A stretch of DNA of 64,000 nucleotides from Pseudomonas silesiensis (lineage in GTDB: Bacteria > Pseudomonadota > Gammaproteobacteria > Pseudomonadales > Pseudomonadaceae), in NCBI RefSeq assembly GCF_001661075.1, contig NZ_CP014870.1:5399703-5463702 (forward strand). The letters are read 5' to 3'. The stretch's first letter is position 1. Every line of letters begins with the position of its first letter. Positions 1 through 9,950 of the stretch are shown one piece after another. The position numbers and the translations under genes were made by a program. The notes under the pieces were generated by a model, which searched no databases, had not been told where the DNA came from, and saw nothing but the letters and a program-made list of their open reading frames with translations.

Positions 1-427
1 CCTCCAAAAGACTGAGATATCGGGACTTCCTTGCTAAAAACCCCTGCGACTCAGTGAGTCTGACGCGCGTACCATTGACATCAAGCTCCATCCCAAACAC
101 GTCACTGATTTTTTTCTTCAGCAGCGGTTCGGCAAATTCAACAAGCTCCGTCATTCCCGCCATCGCTTCGCTCAGTGCCGTATGCGCAGTCACACTCGCC
201 TCGACAAGTCGCCTTGCTTCGGCGCGCTGCTCTTGCGAAGCGATCCTCAACCAATCGGGCAAAGCGGGGGTAAAACTTTTCAACGTGGCGTGATTATGCT
301 TCGACATATTCAACAGTGCCGGAGGCGTTGCCGCCTTGATGATTTCCAGATATTGATCACCCCTCGCGTTGAGGGTGTCGACGGACGCCGGACCGGCATT
401 TTTTATTGAAGTGGACTGATCAGCCAT
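1..427 (-). CDS. Toxin-like protein, N-terminal part (runs off the left edge)
   Basis: An open frame starts with ATG at 427 and stays open to the window edge, giving the first 142 residues (MADQSTSIKNAG...). An AAGGA ribosome site lies about 8 bases upstream. The same arrangement precedes the large toxin-like gene at 4093. The two N-termini also look alike: an early YxxIK motif, a LPxW motif near residue 55, and a FAxPLLxxK segment followed by a G(I/M)E(H/L)DV motif. I infer that both belong to the large Pseudomonas family of dermonecrotic-toxin-like, leucine-rich-repeat proteins. The rest of the gene, including any catalytic domain, is outside the window. It is transcribed away from the penicillin-binding-like gene at 783. 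Confidence 0.7.
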   Translation of the reverse strand, partial: MADQSTSIKNAGPASVDTLNARGDQYLEIIKAATPPALLNMSKHNHATLKSFTPALPDWLRIASQEQRAEARRLVEASVTAHTALSEAMAGMTELVEFAEPLLKKKISDVFGMELDVNGTRVRLTESQGFLARKSRYLSLLE

Positions 428-782
428 AACATCATCCTTGATGTAAAAAAAGTAATTCGAGTAAATACCCTCCTTGCCGAGACAGACAGTCCTGGATGAT
501 TACCAAATATTATTCATCCGTTTTTTGACTGATGATTGACGCCAGCAGCATCCCCGTTGGACTTGAATATTGATTGTTTGCCAAACAGAATGTCGAACGA
601 AGGCTATCCAGTCGTTGTCGAGCCGGCAACGCCTCCCTCGTGACCTCCACGTTTCGATCCCGACGCCGGCCCCCGCCTTTTTCCCCCACGCGCCGGATCG
701 AAAAAAATCGACAACGCTCACAATTTTTTCACCAACGCCAACCACCGTCTAAGCTTCAATCAAGTCAGATCAATCTGCGGGA
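428..782. other. Divergent intergenic region
   Basis: This 355-base gap separates two divergent genes and presumably holds both promoters. I see no convincing RNA gene, REP element or conserved ORF in it. The small open frames here overlap one another on both strands and have no good ribosome sites. Confidence 0.6.
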
Positions 783-3700
783 ATGGATCAGTCGACTATG
801 GGTGTTTTATGGCAAACCGATTCGAGTAAAACTGTGGTTCCGACTGAACGAGTGGATGAAGCGCCTTTACCTGAAAAACCTGGTCGTTCCCGGCACGGCT
901 GGGGGGCATTTTGGTTGTTGCTGCTAATTATCGCGATTGTCGTGGGGTTGGCTGCCGCCAAGGAAATGCGCACCTCGAAATTTCAATCCCGGGAAGTCAG
1001 CAAATTTGCCGCGTCCCTGACATACGGCATGCAACCCGGCCCCAGCAACGCCATTCACTACCCTGGCGCAGGCCCGTTCGACCTGCGTCTGGGCTACAGC
1101 TCGCTGGATGAGTTCCTGCCACGGCTGCTCAAGCGCGACTACGTGATTGCCTCGCAGACCCGCTTTTCCGATGCGCTGATGAACTACAGCGACAAAGGCT
1201 TTTTCGTGCCCTATCCAGAGAAGATTCAAGCTGGATTGTCGATCACCGATTGCCGTGCGGCGCCGCTTTACCAGTACAACTACCCGCAACAACTGTACTC
1301 AAGCTTTGAGGCGATCCCGCCAGTGGTGGTGAACAGCCTGCTATTCATTGAAAACCGTTTCCTGCTCGACCCCCGTCAGCCCCAGGCCAACCCCGCGGTG
1401 GATTGGCCTCGGTTCGGCATGGCGGCCTGGTCCCAGGTCGCTAAATTGCTGCACCTGCCGGGCCAGTCGGCGGGGGGCAGTACCCTGGCGACGCAACTTG
1501 AGAAATACCGGCACTCGCCCGATGGCTTGACCGTTTCGGGCGCGGAAAAAATTCGCCAGATGATTTCCGCCAGCGTGCGCGCCTATCAGGACGGACCGGA
1601 TACCCTCGTGGCCCGGCAGAAAGTGGTTCGCGATTACCTCAACAGCGTGCCCCTGTCGGCCGTACCGGGTCACGGTGAAGTGCATGGCATGGCCGAAGGT
1701 TTGCGCGTCTGGTACGGCGCCGACTTCAATGAGGCCAACGAGCGGCTGAACAGCGCCGCGACAGACCCGAAAAGCATGGCGGAAAAAGGTCTGGCCCTGC
1801 GTGAAATGCTGTCACTGATGATTGCCCAGCGCCGCCCTTCCCATTATCTGACCAAGGGCCATGATGAATTGGCCAGCCTTACCGACAGCCACCTTCGCCT
1901 GCTGGCCCAGAATGGCGTGATCGATGCGCCCCTCGCGAAAGCGGCATTGGCCAGCCAGGTGACCTACCGCGACTGGCTGACCCAACCCACTATCCAGCCG
2001 ATCGAAACCAACAAGGGCATCAGTGTGGCGCGCAGTCGTCTGGCCGGATTGCTCAATCGTCCGCTGTACGATCTCGACCGCCTCGATCTGTCGGCGACCA
2101 GTACCTTGCAAGGCGAGCTGCAAACCCAGGCCACCGAGTACCTCAAGCGCCTGGCCGACCCGGAGTTCGCGGCACAGACCGGCTTGATCGGCGAACGCCT
2201 GCTGACCCCCACCAGCACCACGCAGGTGCGCTACAGCTTCACCCTGTTCGAGCTGACACCGGACGGTTCGCGGGTGCGGGTGCAGACCGACAGCACCGAC
2301 CAGCCGTTCGACATCAACGAAGGCAGCAAGCTGGAACTGGGCTCCACGGCAAAAATGCGCGTGCTCACCACTTATCTGCAGATCATTGCCGAACTGCACG
2401 ATAAATACGCCACGATGAGCGTCCCGGAATTGAAGAAAGTCGATGTCCCGGACCAGGATCGCCTGAGTCGCTGGGCGGTCGATTACCTGATCCAGAATAA
2501 AGACCGCAATCTGTCGGCCATGCTCGGCGCCGCGCTCGACCGCAAATACTCCGCAAGCCCCGGGGAAGCTTTTTTCACCGGTGGCGGGCTGCACACCTTC
2601 GTCAACTTCCGCAAGGAGGACAACGGCCGCCTTCCGACGCTGCGCGATGCCCTGCGTGAGTCGATCAACCTGCCGTTCATTCGGCTGATGCGTGACGTGG
2701 TGCGCTACACCACTTATTCAGGTCCCAACAACAGTGCCGAACTGCTCAAGGACGATCACGACCCGCGACGACAGGAATACCTGGCCTCGTTCGCTGACCG
2801 AGAGGGCTCCTCGTTCCTGCTGAAATTCTGGAAGAAGTACAAGAACAAGGACACTCGCGCGCGGCTCGAGACGTTTCTTGACGGCATGCGCCCGACCCCG
2901 ATTCGCATGGCCGCCGTGCATCGTTATCTATTCCCACAGGCCGACCAGGCAAGCTTCAACAGCTTCGTGCGCTCGCACCTCAAAGGCGCCAAGCTCACCG
3001 AAAAACTCACCGACGAACGTCTTGAGCGGCTGTACCTGAGTTACGGGCCCGGCGCCTATGACCTGCCGGACCAGGGCTTCATTGCCAAGGTGCACCCGCT
3101 GGATTTGTGGCTGATCGGCTACCTGTTGAATCATCCCGACGCCAAGTTCAGCCAGGTCGTCAAAGCCAGCCAGTTCGAACGCCAGGAAGTCTACAGCTGG
3201 CTGTTCAAAAGCCGGCACAAGGGTGCCCGCGACAGTCGCATCCGCACCATGCTGGAAATCGAAGCGTTCCTCGACATTCACCAGCGCTGGCAGAAAGTCG
3301 GCTACCCCTTCGATCACCTGGTGCCGTCACTGGCCACCGCCATCGGCAGCTCGGGCGATCGCCCGGCGGCGTTGGCCGAACTGATTGGCACCATTCTCAA
3401 CGACGGGGTACGGATGCCGACACTGCGCATCGACAGCCTGCACTTCGCGGCGAACACCCCGTATGAAACCAAGCTGATCAGTAATCCGGACGCCGGCAAA
3501 CGGGTGATGCCGTCCGAGGTGGCCACGGCCATGCGCGAAGCCTTGTCGCAGGTGGTGGACGCCGGCACGGCCAAACGTGTCTCCGGCAGTTTCATCACGC
3601 CCGATGGCAAACCGTTGGCCATGGGCGGCAAGACCGGCACCGGCGACAACCGCATCGAAGCCATCGGTTCCGGCGGGCGGATTCTCAGCTCGAAATCGAT

Positions 3701-3935
3701 CAACCGCACCGCGACCTTCGTGTTCTTCATCGGCGATACACACTTCGGCACCATGACCGCGTTCGTGCCCGGGCGCACGGCCGAAGCGTTCAAGTTCACT
3801 TCGGCGTTGCCGGTGCAGGTGCTCAAGGGCATGGCGCCGATTCTGACGCCATATCTGCAACCGGGCAGCGCTTCAAATTGCCGCCCGGTGGAGGGTTCGT
3901 CCCTGGCGGCGGCCGGTGCGAAACCGCAACCCTGA
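783..3935 (+). CDS. Bifunctional penicillin-binding-like protein (GT51 transglycosylase plus transpeptidase-like domain)
   Basis: 1050 residues. A short cytoplasmic tail is followed by one membrane anchor (about 42-60). A family 51 glycosyltransferase domain follows, with catalytic-type Glu190 in IENRF and GGSTLATQ near residue 230. The C-terminal domain has the penicilloyl-serine signature Ser521-T-A-K524 and a K950-T-G-T motif. These place it with class A penicillin-binding proteins that polymerise and cross-link peptidoglycan in the periplasm. The roughly 425 residues between SxxK and KTGT are much longer than usual, so this is a divergent member rather than PBP1a or PBP1b. An ATG at 798 (MGVLWQ...) is an alternative start; neither has a strong ribosome site. 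It stands alone between two toxin-like genes. Confidence 0.85.
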   Translation: MDQSTMGVLWQTDSSKTVVPTERVDEAPLPEKPGRSRHGWGAFWLLLLIIAIVVGLAAAKEMRTSKFQSREVSKFAASLTYGMQPGPSNAIHYPGAGPFDLRLGYSSLDEFLPRLLKRDYVIASQTRFSDALMNYSDKGFFVPYPEKIQAGLSITDCRAAPLYQYNYPQQLYSSFEAIPPVVVNSLLFIENRFLLDPRQPQANPAVDWPRFGMAAWSQVAKLLHLPGQSAGGSTLATQLEKYRHSPDGLTVSGAEKIRQMISASVRAYQDGPDTLVARQKVVRDYLNSVPLSAVPGHGEVHGMAEGLRVWYGADFNEANERLNSAATDPKSMAEKGLALREMLSLMIAQRRPSHYLTKGHDELASLTDSHLRLLAQNGVIDAPLAKAALASQVTYRDWLTQPTIQPIETNKGISVARSRLAGLLNRPLYDLDRLDLSATSTLQGELQTQATEYLKRLADPEFAAQTGLIGERLLTPTSTTQVRYSFTLFELTPDGSRVRVQTDSTDQPFDINEGSKLELGSTAKMRVLTTYLQIIAELHDKYATMSVPELKKVDVPDQDRLSRWAVDYLIQNKDRNLSAMLGAALDRKYSASPGEAFFTGGGLHTFVNFRKEDNGRLPTLRDALRESINLPFIRLMRDVVRYTTYSGPNNSAELLKDDHDPRRQEYLASFADREGSSFLLKFWKKYKNKDTRARLETFLDGMRPTPIRMAAVHRYLFPQADQASFNSFVRSHLKGAKLTEKLTDERLERLYLSYGPGAYDLPDQGFIAKVHPLDLWLIGYLLNHPDAKFSQVVKASQFERQEVYSWLFKSRHKGARDSRIRTMLEIEAFLDIHQRWQKVGYPFDHLVPSLATAIGSSGDRPAALAELIGTILNDGVRMPTLRIDSLHFAANTPYETKLISNPDAGKRVMPSEVATAMREALSQVVDAGTAKRVSGSFITPDGKPLAMGGKTGTGDNRIEAIGSGGRILSSKSINRTATFVFFIGDTHFGTMTAFVPGRTAEAFKFTSALPVQVLKGMAPILTPYLQPGSASNCRPVEGSSLAAAGAKPQP

Positions 3936-4092
3936 GTTTTTCTTGCCGAAGGCGGTAATTAATTATTTTTCAGATTCGAATATTCAAAGGTTTACCCGCA
4001 AAAGACGCCGATTGAGCGCAGTTATTCAGACTTTTTTTTTGAGCGTCGTCCGATAGGCTGGTCATCCTTAAAACCAATCAAGGATGATTGTC

Positions 4093-7000
4093 ATGACCGA
4101 CACCACCACGCCTGCCCAAAACACCGATAAAGGCCGGCACTACGCGTTCATCAAGAACACCACCAGCGACCACTTCAAAACCGCTACCCTCGGCAGGGGG
4201 CTGGCTCTGGCGGCCACCCCACTGGCAATGCCGTCGTGGTACACCACAGCGCCCGCCTCCCACCATGACAAGCTCAAAGCCGCCAACCTCAAGGCGTGGG
4301 CCTCGCAAAACCAGGTCGACAAACTGTTCGGGAATCTGCAGGACGTCCATTCGTTCGCGGCGCCCCTGCTCCAGGCGAAACTCAAGGAACGCTACGGGAT
4401 CGAGCATGACGTCAGCACGACCTACCTGCGCCTGTACCTGCCCGCGAAATTGCCTTGGTATGCGATTGATGTCACGGGCGGCGCCACCCTCCGGACCGTC
4501 TCCCTGCTGGAGGCGGCACTGCACAACTTCGCCAAGTCCGAAACGGTCCTTGCCGACTCGCAATACATCACCAAACCCGACGATCTCGGGCACTTCGATG
4601 TCATTGCGATCAAAGACAAAATGACCATCAGCCAGTTCCAGGCGCTGTGCCGTGAGCTGGACATCGGCGCGTTGTACAAGAAACATCTCGAAAGCTTTCT
4701 GCTTCCCGGCGAACCCGTAGCCGAAGCCGTCATCAAACTCAGGGTCACCGAAAGCCAGAAAGACGCCCTCATCGTCGCCGCGCAATTGGCGTTGACCCTC
4801 GAGGATATCCAGTACGACGCCTACAAGCTGATGCTGAGCCTTGCCCAGGATGAAGCACCTGAGCTGCTGCTCAATGGCAGAAAAATGCTGTGCTGCGACC
4901 TGTCGTTGATGGAGACCCGTCTGACCGGCATTCTCCTGCTGACTCCTGCCGTGAAGGACAGCCGAGGGATTCAGCGCCTTATTGCCTACGTGCCCCATGA
5001 CCCGGATCACCCGCTCAAGGAATACGACTCCACCAAAGCGTTCATGGATGAATTGTCGCGTCAGCTGCGCGAAGACAAGGTCGGCGCCTCATCGAAGCAG
5101 CGTTATCGACAATTTTTCAGTCAATTCGTCGATCAGCAGCAACGCGGGCATTTTTTCGCCGATCTCGATCAACGCCTGGTGACGGTCAGGTGGCATGAGC
5201 AAGAGGATACGACGGATCAACGCCCCACCTGGCGCGAAGACCCTGTGTCCAGCCCGCACCTGCAGTTCCAGGCCCTGCCGGTGTCACGGGATTACTGGAC
5301 ACATGCCTACCGGCAAAAGCTCAACAAGATTCTTAACGACGCACGGGAAATCGCCGTGTCCACCGCCGACACGGACAGCAAGGCGCGTTGGGCCTGGTGG
5401 GACAACTTCAAGAAAATCGTCTCGGACATCTTCAATGTCGCGCTGTTGGTTGCCACACCGTTCGTGCCGGGGTTGGGCGAGCTGATGATGGCCTACACCG
5501 TTTACCAGATGACCACTGACGTCATCGAAGGCATCGTCGATCTGGCCGAAGGCCTTGGCCTTGAAGCCGCCGAACATGTGATCGGTGTGGTCACGGACGT
5601 GATTCAACTGGCGGCGTTTGGTGCGGGCGCTGAAATAGGCAACGCTTTCAAGCTGAAACTGTCACCGCTGGTCGACGGCATGAAACCGGTCAAGTTGCCT
5701 GACGGCAAACAAACCCTGTGGCACCCGGATCTCGCCCCTTACGAACAAAAAAACCTCACCCTGACGCCCGATTCGAAACCCAACGAACACGGCCTGCATC
5801 AACACGCCAATCAGCACATCCTGCCACTGGACGACAAACTCTACTTCGTCGACAAGGCGTCGCCAGAGCCGACCATCACGACTCACCGTGTCAAACATCC
5901 CACTCGCTCCAATGCCTATTCGCCCGAAGTCGAACATAACGGTCACGGCGCCTGGGTACACGAGGCGGAAAATCCGGGTGACTGGGAAGGCGAAACATTG
6001 ATGCGTCGCCTTGGTCACAGTGTCGATCGCTTTACGCCCACGGAACGGGAGCAGATCCGCATCAGCAGCGGCACCGACGACAATGCGCTGCGCCGTATGC
6101 ATGTCGAGAACGCTGCGCCTCCCCCCATGCTGACCGACACCATCAAGCGCTTCAGTGCTTATGACGACGTCGGGATCGCGAGTGCCAATATTCGCAAAGG
6201 GCAGCCCATCGATGCCTCCTCCAATTGGTATGAAACGATACTGACGGCGTTGCCAGGCTGGCCTTCCGAGCGGGCACTGGAGGTGTTTGAAAGCGCTGAC
6301 CTGACAGGGATGTCGCACAGGTATGGCAACGCCGATGCAACCCCTGCCAATACATTGAGCATCAGTGTCGCCGAGCTCACCTCAGGCAAACTGCCTGAAC
6401 GTGTGCTGGGCTTTTTGAATGAAAGCGAGATCAACGCCTTGCTGGCCGACGCTCCGGACGCCGAACGTACCCAGGCATTGCGAGATCGATTGGCCGACGC
6501 CGTCGACGCCCGTAAAGGCGAGATATCAAAACGCATGTATCAGGCCAAGGAAAGGTCTGGCAAGGCGCAGGTCCGCCTGCTGCGGCAACCCTTCCCGGAC
6601 ATGCCGCTCACCCTCGCTGAAACTGTTCTGGCTAATGCCAAGGCCGATGAGCAAAAGATAATGGCCGATGAAGATCGCCTGCCGCTGCGCTTGAAAACCC
6701 AGGCCCGCGAATTCAATTTCGAAGCCTCGACCGCCCGCGCTTACGACGGTTTCTATCACGACAAGCTCGTGACCCCGGATACCGAACGGCTTGCACTCAA
6801 CACCCTCAAATTCAACACCGACACGTTCAGCGACCTGCGCATCGAAGTGCGTGACGACACCTATGACGGCACATTGCGTTGCAGCGCAGGCCCGGATGAC
6901 GCCGCAACGGTTCGCCGACTGATCAGGAATGAACAGGGCCAATACGAGGTGCTCGACAGGGACAATAAGCAACTGCACAAAGCCGACGACTTCTACGAAT

Positions 7001-9228
7001 CGATCCTGCGCGCCCTGCCTGAAGACAAACGCGCGGCATTGGGTTACCAACGCGGTCAGGGTCATCCGTTCAAAGTCTGGATCATGGAGAAATCCGCGGC
7101 ACCTGCCGAACGCCGCACGGCGCTGGCAGAACCGCCTATTCGTGCCGTGGCGGACATTGAAACCGTTAAACTGCTGCGTGGGCCGTCGAGCTCCAAAAAC
7201 GCGGCAACGCCGCAAGAAAGAGTCATGAATCTGTATACCGACTTTAGCGAACAGCAAGCGCAAGCCTTCGTCGAGGCCTTACGGGCCAAGGGCGATCCTG
7301 ATCAGGCAATTGACAGGCTTAGGGATGAACTCCAGGCATTGCGCGAAACGTTACGCGACTGGAGTTATAACTATCATCCCAGCCTGGAGACCGTGGATGC
7401 ACTCAACTCCAACAGTGATTGGCATGACTTCAAGTTCAACGGCGGCAGCTTCATTCAAGAACGATTGATTGATTGCTTCGAACGCAAAGGCCAGGCATTC
7501 GGTGAAAGCAGCATCCATCCGGAAAACGGCTACACGCTGGACTTGTCGTCCGACCTGATGGGCCCCCAGCTCGATCGTTGGTGGGCAGACCTGAAAAAAC
7601 AGCCAAAAATCAAAAAATACCTCGACCAGGTCACCGTGCTGAATCTGGACAACGCGCGTTTTTCCACCGACGCCGGGGGCCTGCTGAGCGACTTCTCCAA
7701 TGTTCGTCACTTGAGCGCCCGGTACAGCGATCTGAACGCCCTGCCGCCCGCTATCGGCAAGATGCATCTTCTCGAAACCTTGCGTTTGTCCAACAACAGA
7801 ATCCGGTTGACGCCCGACTCCGCCAGACAACTGGGAGGCCTGACCCGCCTTGAAACGTTGAGACTGGATGGCAATCCCTTGATGCAGCCGTTGGATGTCG
7901 GCCGCATGCCTGGATTGCGAGTGTTGAGCCTGAGGACAACGGGGCTTGATACCTGGCCGGAACGCCTGTTCATGGACGGCGTATTCAGAAAGTCCCGCCC
8001 ACGCGGTTTTTCTCTCGACCTGCGGGGCAGCCCGATCACCACCGTCCCTGACGTAGTGCCTGGCTCGGACCATGCGCTCATCGTGGCACGTGCGCGCCTC
8101 GACGCGACGAAGCTTTCCGATCTCGACCGACTTCGCTTGGGAACGTACCGCGAGTCCGTGGGCCTGGCCGCTCAACAGGTTTATGAGCCGGCGGCGACCG
8201 ATGAAATCAAGCACTGGAGAATGTTACCTGACGACACGGCACCTTACAGTGCCTCGACGGGAGTCGGCACCTACAGGGATGAATCGTGGCACGACCTGGC
8301 GTCCGAGCCTGGCGCTGCTGATTTTTTCAGAGTCATCAGAAAGCAAAGAGAAAGCCAGGATTATCAGTACAGTGACTCACGCCAACAACTGACGAAACGG
8401 GTCTGGGAAATGGTCGATGCCGCCGCTCTGGACGCCGACCTGCGCGTAGAACTGTTCCAGCTGGCCAGCCAACCCGATACCTGCGGTGACGCCGGGTCGC
8501 AACTGTTCAACAGCATGGGACTGAAAGTACTGGTATCGAAGGCGCGCACAGAGTCGACGTCGGCTCTGGAACTGGAAAACCGACTGGTCAAATTGGCCAA
8601 AAGCACTGCTCGCCTGGAAAAGGTTGGAGACATTGCCAGAGAGGAGATTCTCGCTCAGCGCGACATGAGTCAACGTGTTCCGCCCATACCGGATTACCAC
8701 GCACCCGATGAAGTGGAAGTTCACCTGGCGTACGAAACGGGGCTGGCCAAGCGACTGGATTTACCTTGGCAGTCTGACGGCATGTTGTATCAGGGTACCT
8801 CGCGGGTGACCCCGAGCATGATTGACGCGGCCTATAAGAAAATCATCGCCGATGAAGCAGGCGACGGACTGGTCAACTCAATGATTAACTCCTTCGAAAA
8901 TCCGTTTTGGGAACGCCATTTAAAAAGTACTCATCCTGGCGAAATCGAGGCTGATGAACGCTCTTTCGCGTCAAAACACCTTGATCTGGAGTCTTTGCGC
9001 GAGGCCCAAAACGATTTGGCGAACGAAACGGACCCGATGCAATTGGCCTCACGCCAGAAAACGCTGGAGGACTTGGCCAATAAGATGAATATTGCTCACA
9101 CCGACGTCTTTACCGGGGAAGAAATGAGCAACGACTTCTATGATCCGCTGATCTTTGAGTTGGAAAAGGAGCGAAACCAGGTAGCCAGAAAACTGACCCG
9201 CGAAGCAATGGCCAGAGCCGGGCTCTGA
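4093..9228 (+). CDS. Leucine-rich-repeat protein with NEL-type E3 ubiquitin ligase domain (effector/toxin-like)
   Basis: 1711 residues from ATG 4093, chosen over ATG 4084 because AAGGA lies 8 bases upstream of it, as at the related gene starting at 427. The first roughly 1100 residues resemble the N-terminal region common in Pseudomonas dermonecrotic-toxin-like proteins and include a hydrophobic, glycine-rich stretch (about 455-520). Leucine-rich repeats follow at about 1177-1320, with repeated LxxLxLxxN-type units. The segment QPDTCGDAGSQLFNSMGL places Cys1464 in a CxD motif, the catalytic signature of the NEL domain in IpaH/SspH effectors that ubiquitinate host proteins. I see no signal peptide, so export by type III or another dedicated route is inferred. 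The ligase function is inferred from the motif and repeat order. Confidence 0.8.
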   Translation: MTDTTTPAQNTDKGRHYAFIKNTTSDHFKTATLGRGLALAATPLAMPSWYTTAPASHHDKLKAANLKAWASQNQVDKLFGNLQDVHSFAAPLLQAKLKERYGIEHDVSTTYLRLYLPAKLPWYAIDVTGGATLRTVSLLEAALHNFAKSETVLADSQYITKPDDLGHFDVIAIKDKMTISQFQALCRELDIGALYKKHLESFLLPGEPVAEAVIKLRVTESQKDALIVAAQLALTLEDIQYDAYKLMLSLAQDEAPELLLNGRKMLCCDLSLMETRLTGILLLTPAVKDSRGIQRLIAYVPHDPDHPLKEYDSTKAFMDELSRQLREDKVGASSKQRYRQFFSQFVDQQQRGHFFADLDQRLVTVRWHEQEDTTDQRPTWREDPVSSPHLQFQALPVSRDYWTHAYRQKLNKILNDAREIAVSTADTDSKARWAWWDNFKKIVSDIFNVALLVATPFVPGLGELMMAYTVYQMTTDVIEGIVDLAEGLGLEAAEHVIGVVTDVIQLAAFGAGAEIGNAFKLKLSPLVDGMKPVKLPDGKQTLWHPDLAPYEQKNLTLTPDSKPNEHGLHQHANQHILPLDDKLYFVDKASPEPTITTHRVKHPTRSNAYSPEVEHNGHGAWVHEAENPGDWEGETLMRRLGHSVDRFTPTEREQIRISSGTDDNALRRMHVENAAPPPMLTDTIKRFSAYDDVGIASANIRKGQPIDASSNWYETILTALPGWPSERALEVFESADLTGMSHRYGNADATPANTLSISVAELTSGKLPERVLGFLNESEINALLADAPDAERTQALRDRLADAVDARKGEISKRMYQAKERSGKAQVRLLRQPFPDMPLTLAETVLANAKADEQKIMADEDRLPLRLKTQAREFNFEASTARAYDGFYHDKLVTPDTERLALNTLKFNTDTFSDLRIEVRDDTYDGTLRCSAGPDDAATVRRLIRNEQGQYEVLDRDNKQLHKADDFYESILRALPEDKRAALGYQRGQGHPFKVWIMEKSAAPAERRTALAEPPIRAVADIETVKLLRGPSSSKNAATPQERVMNLYTDFSEQQAQAFVEALRAKGDPDQAIDRLRDELQALRETLRDWSYNYHPSLETVDALNSNSDWHDFKFNGGSFIQERLIDCFERKGQAFGESSIHPENGYTLDLSSDLMGPQLDRWWADLKKQPKIKKYLDQVTVLNLDNARFSTDAGGLLSDFSNVRHLSARYSDLNALPPAIGKMHLLETLRLSNNRIRLTPDSARQLGGLTRLETLRLDGNPLMQPLDVGRMPGLRVLSLRTTGLDTWPERLFMDGVFRKSRPRGFSLDLRGSPITTVPDVVPGSDHALIVARARLDATKLSDLDRLRLGTYRESVGLAAQQVYEPAATDEIKHWRMLPDDTAPYSASTGVGTYRDESWHDLASEPGAADFFRVIRKQRESQDYQYSDSRQQLTKRVWEMVDAAALDADLRVELFQLASQPDTCGDAGSQLFNSMGLKVLVSKARTESTSALELENRLVKLAKSTARLEKVGDIAREEILAQRDMSQRVPPIPDYHAPDEVEVHLAYETGLAKRLDLPWQSDGMLYQGTSRVTPSMIDAAYKKIIADEAGDGLVNSMINSFENPFWERHLKSTHPGEIEADERSFASKHLDLESLREAQNDLANETDPMQLASRQKTLEDLANKMNIAHTDVFTGEEMSNDFYDPLIFELEKERNQVARKLTREAMARAGL

Positions 9229-9248
9229 CCTAGACTGCCTCAGCGTGA

Positions 9249-9280
9249 GGTCAGCCAGCCCCTGCAAGGGCTGGCTGACC
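9249..9280. other. Perfect 13-bp stem-loop between convergent genes
   Basis: Two perfectly complementary 13-base arms (GGTCAGCCAGCCC and its partner) enclose a 6-base loop, 20 bases after the stop of the NEL gene. The next gene converges from the other strand. It lacks a T-run on either side, so it may stop transcription only weakly or protect 3' ends. Confidence 0.6.
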
Positions 9281-9422
9281 GGCAACACGACCATCCCGCT
9301 TTCTGCCTGATGCGTTCACACTTGCGCATCCCAAATCACGGTGATGTCGCCTTTGTAAGGTCTGTCTTTGGCGTTTTTTATCAACCAGTCTAGAGTGAAC
9401 AACGCTGGGGGCGCAGGAACCA

Positions 9423-9917
9423 TCATGCGTCCGGCGCTGTTGCGTTGAAGAACAGGAACACGTTGCCGTGGTAATCCCCGGCTCGGTAACCACCGAGCGG
9501 CTTGACCGGATCGATTTGAAGCGGCACGCGCTTGCCCGTCGCCGCCTCTTCCCGGGAGAGCACTTGTTGGGCCGAGGTCTGCAACTCCACACCATTGAAG
9601 CTGACCCGCAACTGGATCTCTTCCCCAGGCCGGCCATTGGTCAAGTAAGGCATGGCGTCCAGACGCGCTTCAATGGCGCTGCTCTCATGCCGTACATCGA
9701 AGTTTTTTTGCACACTGCCCATAGTTGCAGTGGGGTAATCCCATTCCAGCCGCTGAGGGCGGTGAATCCAGTCCGGCTCCGCCGGGATGACGTAAAACGG
9801 GCGGCTGGGGATGGTCAGGGACACCTCGAAGGTGTGCTCTTCCCGGGCTGCCCACGCCACAGCGCCGGTCAGGCCGGTGGCAGCCAGCAGCGCGACGGCG
9901 GTGCATTGCTTGATCAT
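9423..9917 (-). CDS. CS1/alpha-type fimbrial major-subunit-like pilin
   Basis: 164 residues from ATG 9917. A TTG 21 bases upstream is open but less likely. The signal peptide ends near WAA. The mature start has the motif EVSLTIPSRPFYVIP, typical of CS1/CFA-I (alpha-fimbrial) major subunits. It is the last gene of the minus-strand fimbrial cluster, 33 bases after the chaperone. Because the upstream pilin gene at 13503 is broken, this copy would be the only intact major subunit in the locus. Confidence 0.85.
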   Translation of the reverse strand: MIKQCTAVALLAATGLTGAVAWAAREEHTFEVSLTIPSRPFYVIPAEPDWIHRPQRLEWDYPTATMGSVQKNFDVRHESSAIEARLDAMPYLTNGRPGEEIQLRVSFNGVELQTSAQQVLSREEAATGKRVPLQIDPVKPLGGYRAGDYHGNVFLFFNATAPDA

Positions 9918-9950
9918 GTTGGTTACCCGATGCGTCAATGGAAAACAGAC

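Noticed and set aside
9249..9280. Stem-loop considered as a strong terminator
   Set aside because: The 13-bp stem is perfect but neither strand has a T-run after it, so it is listed only as a stem-loop.
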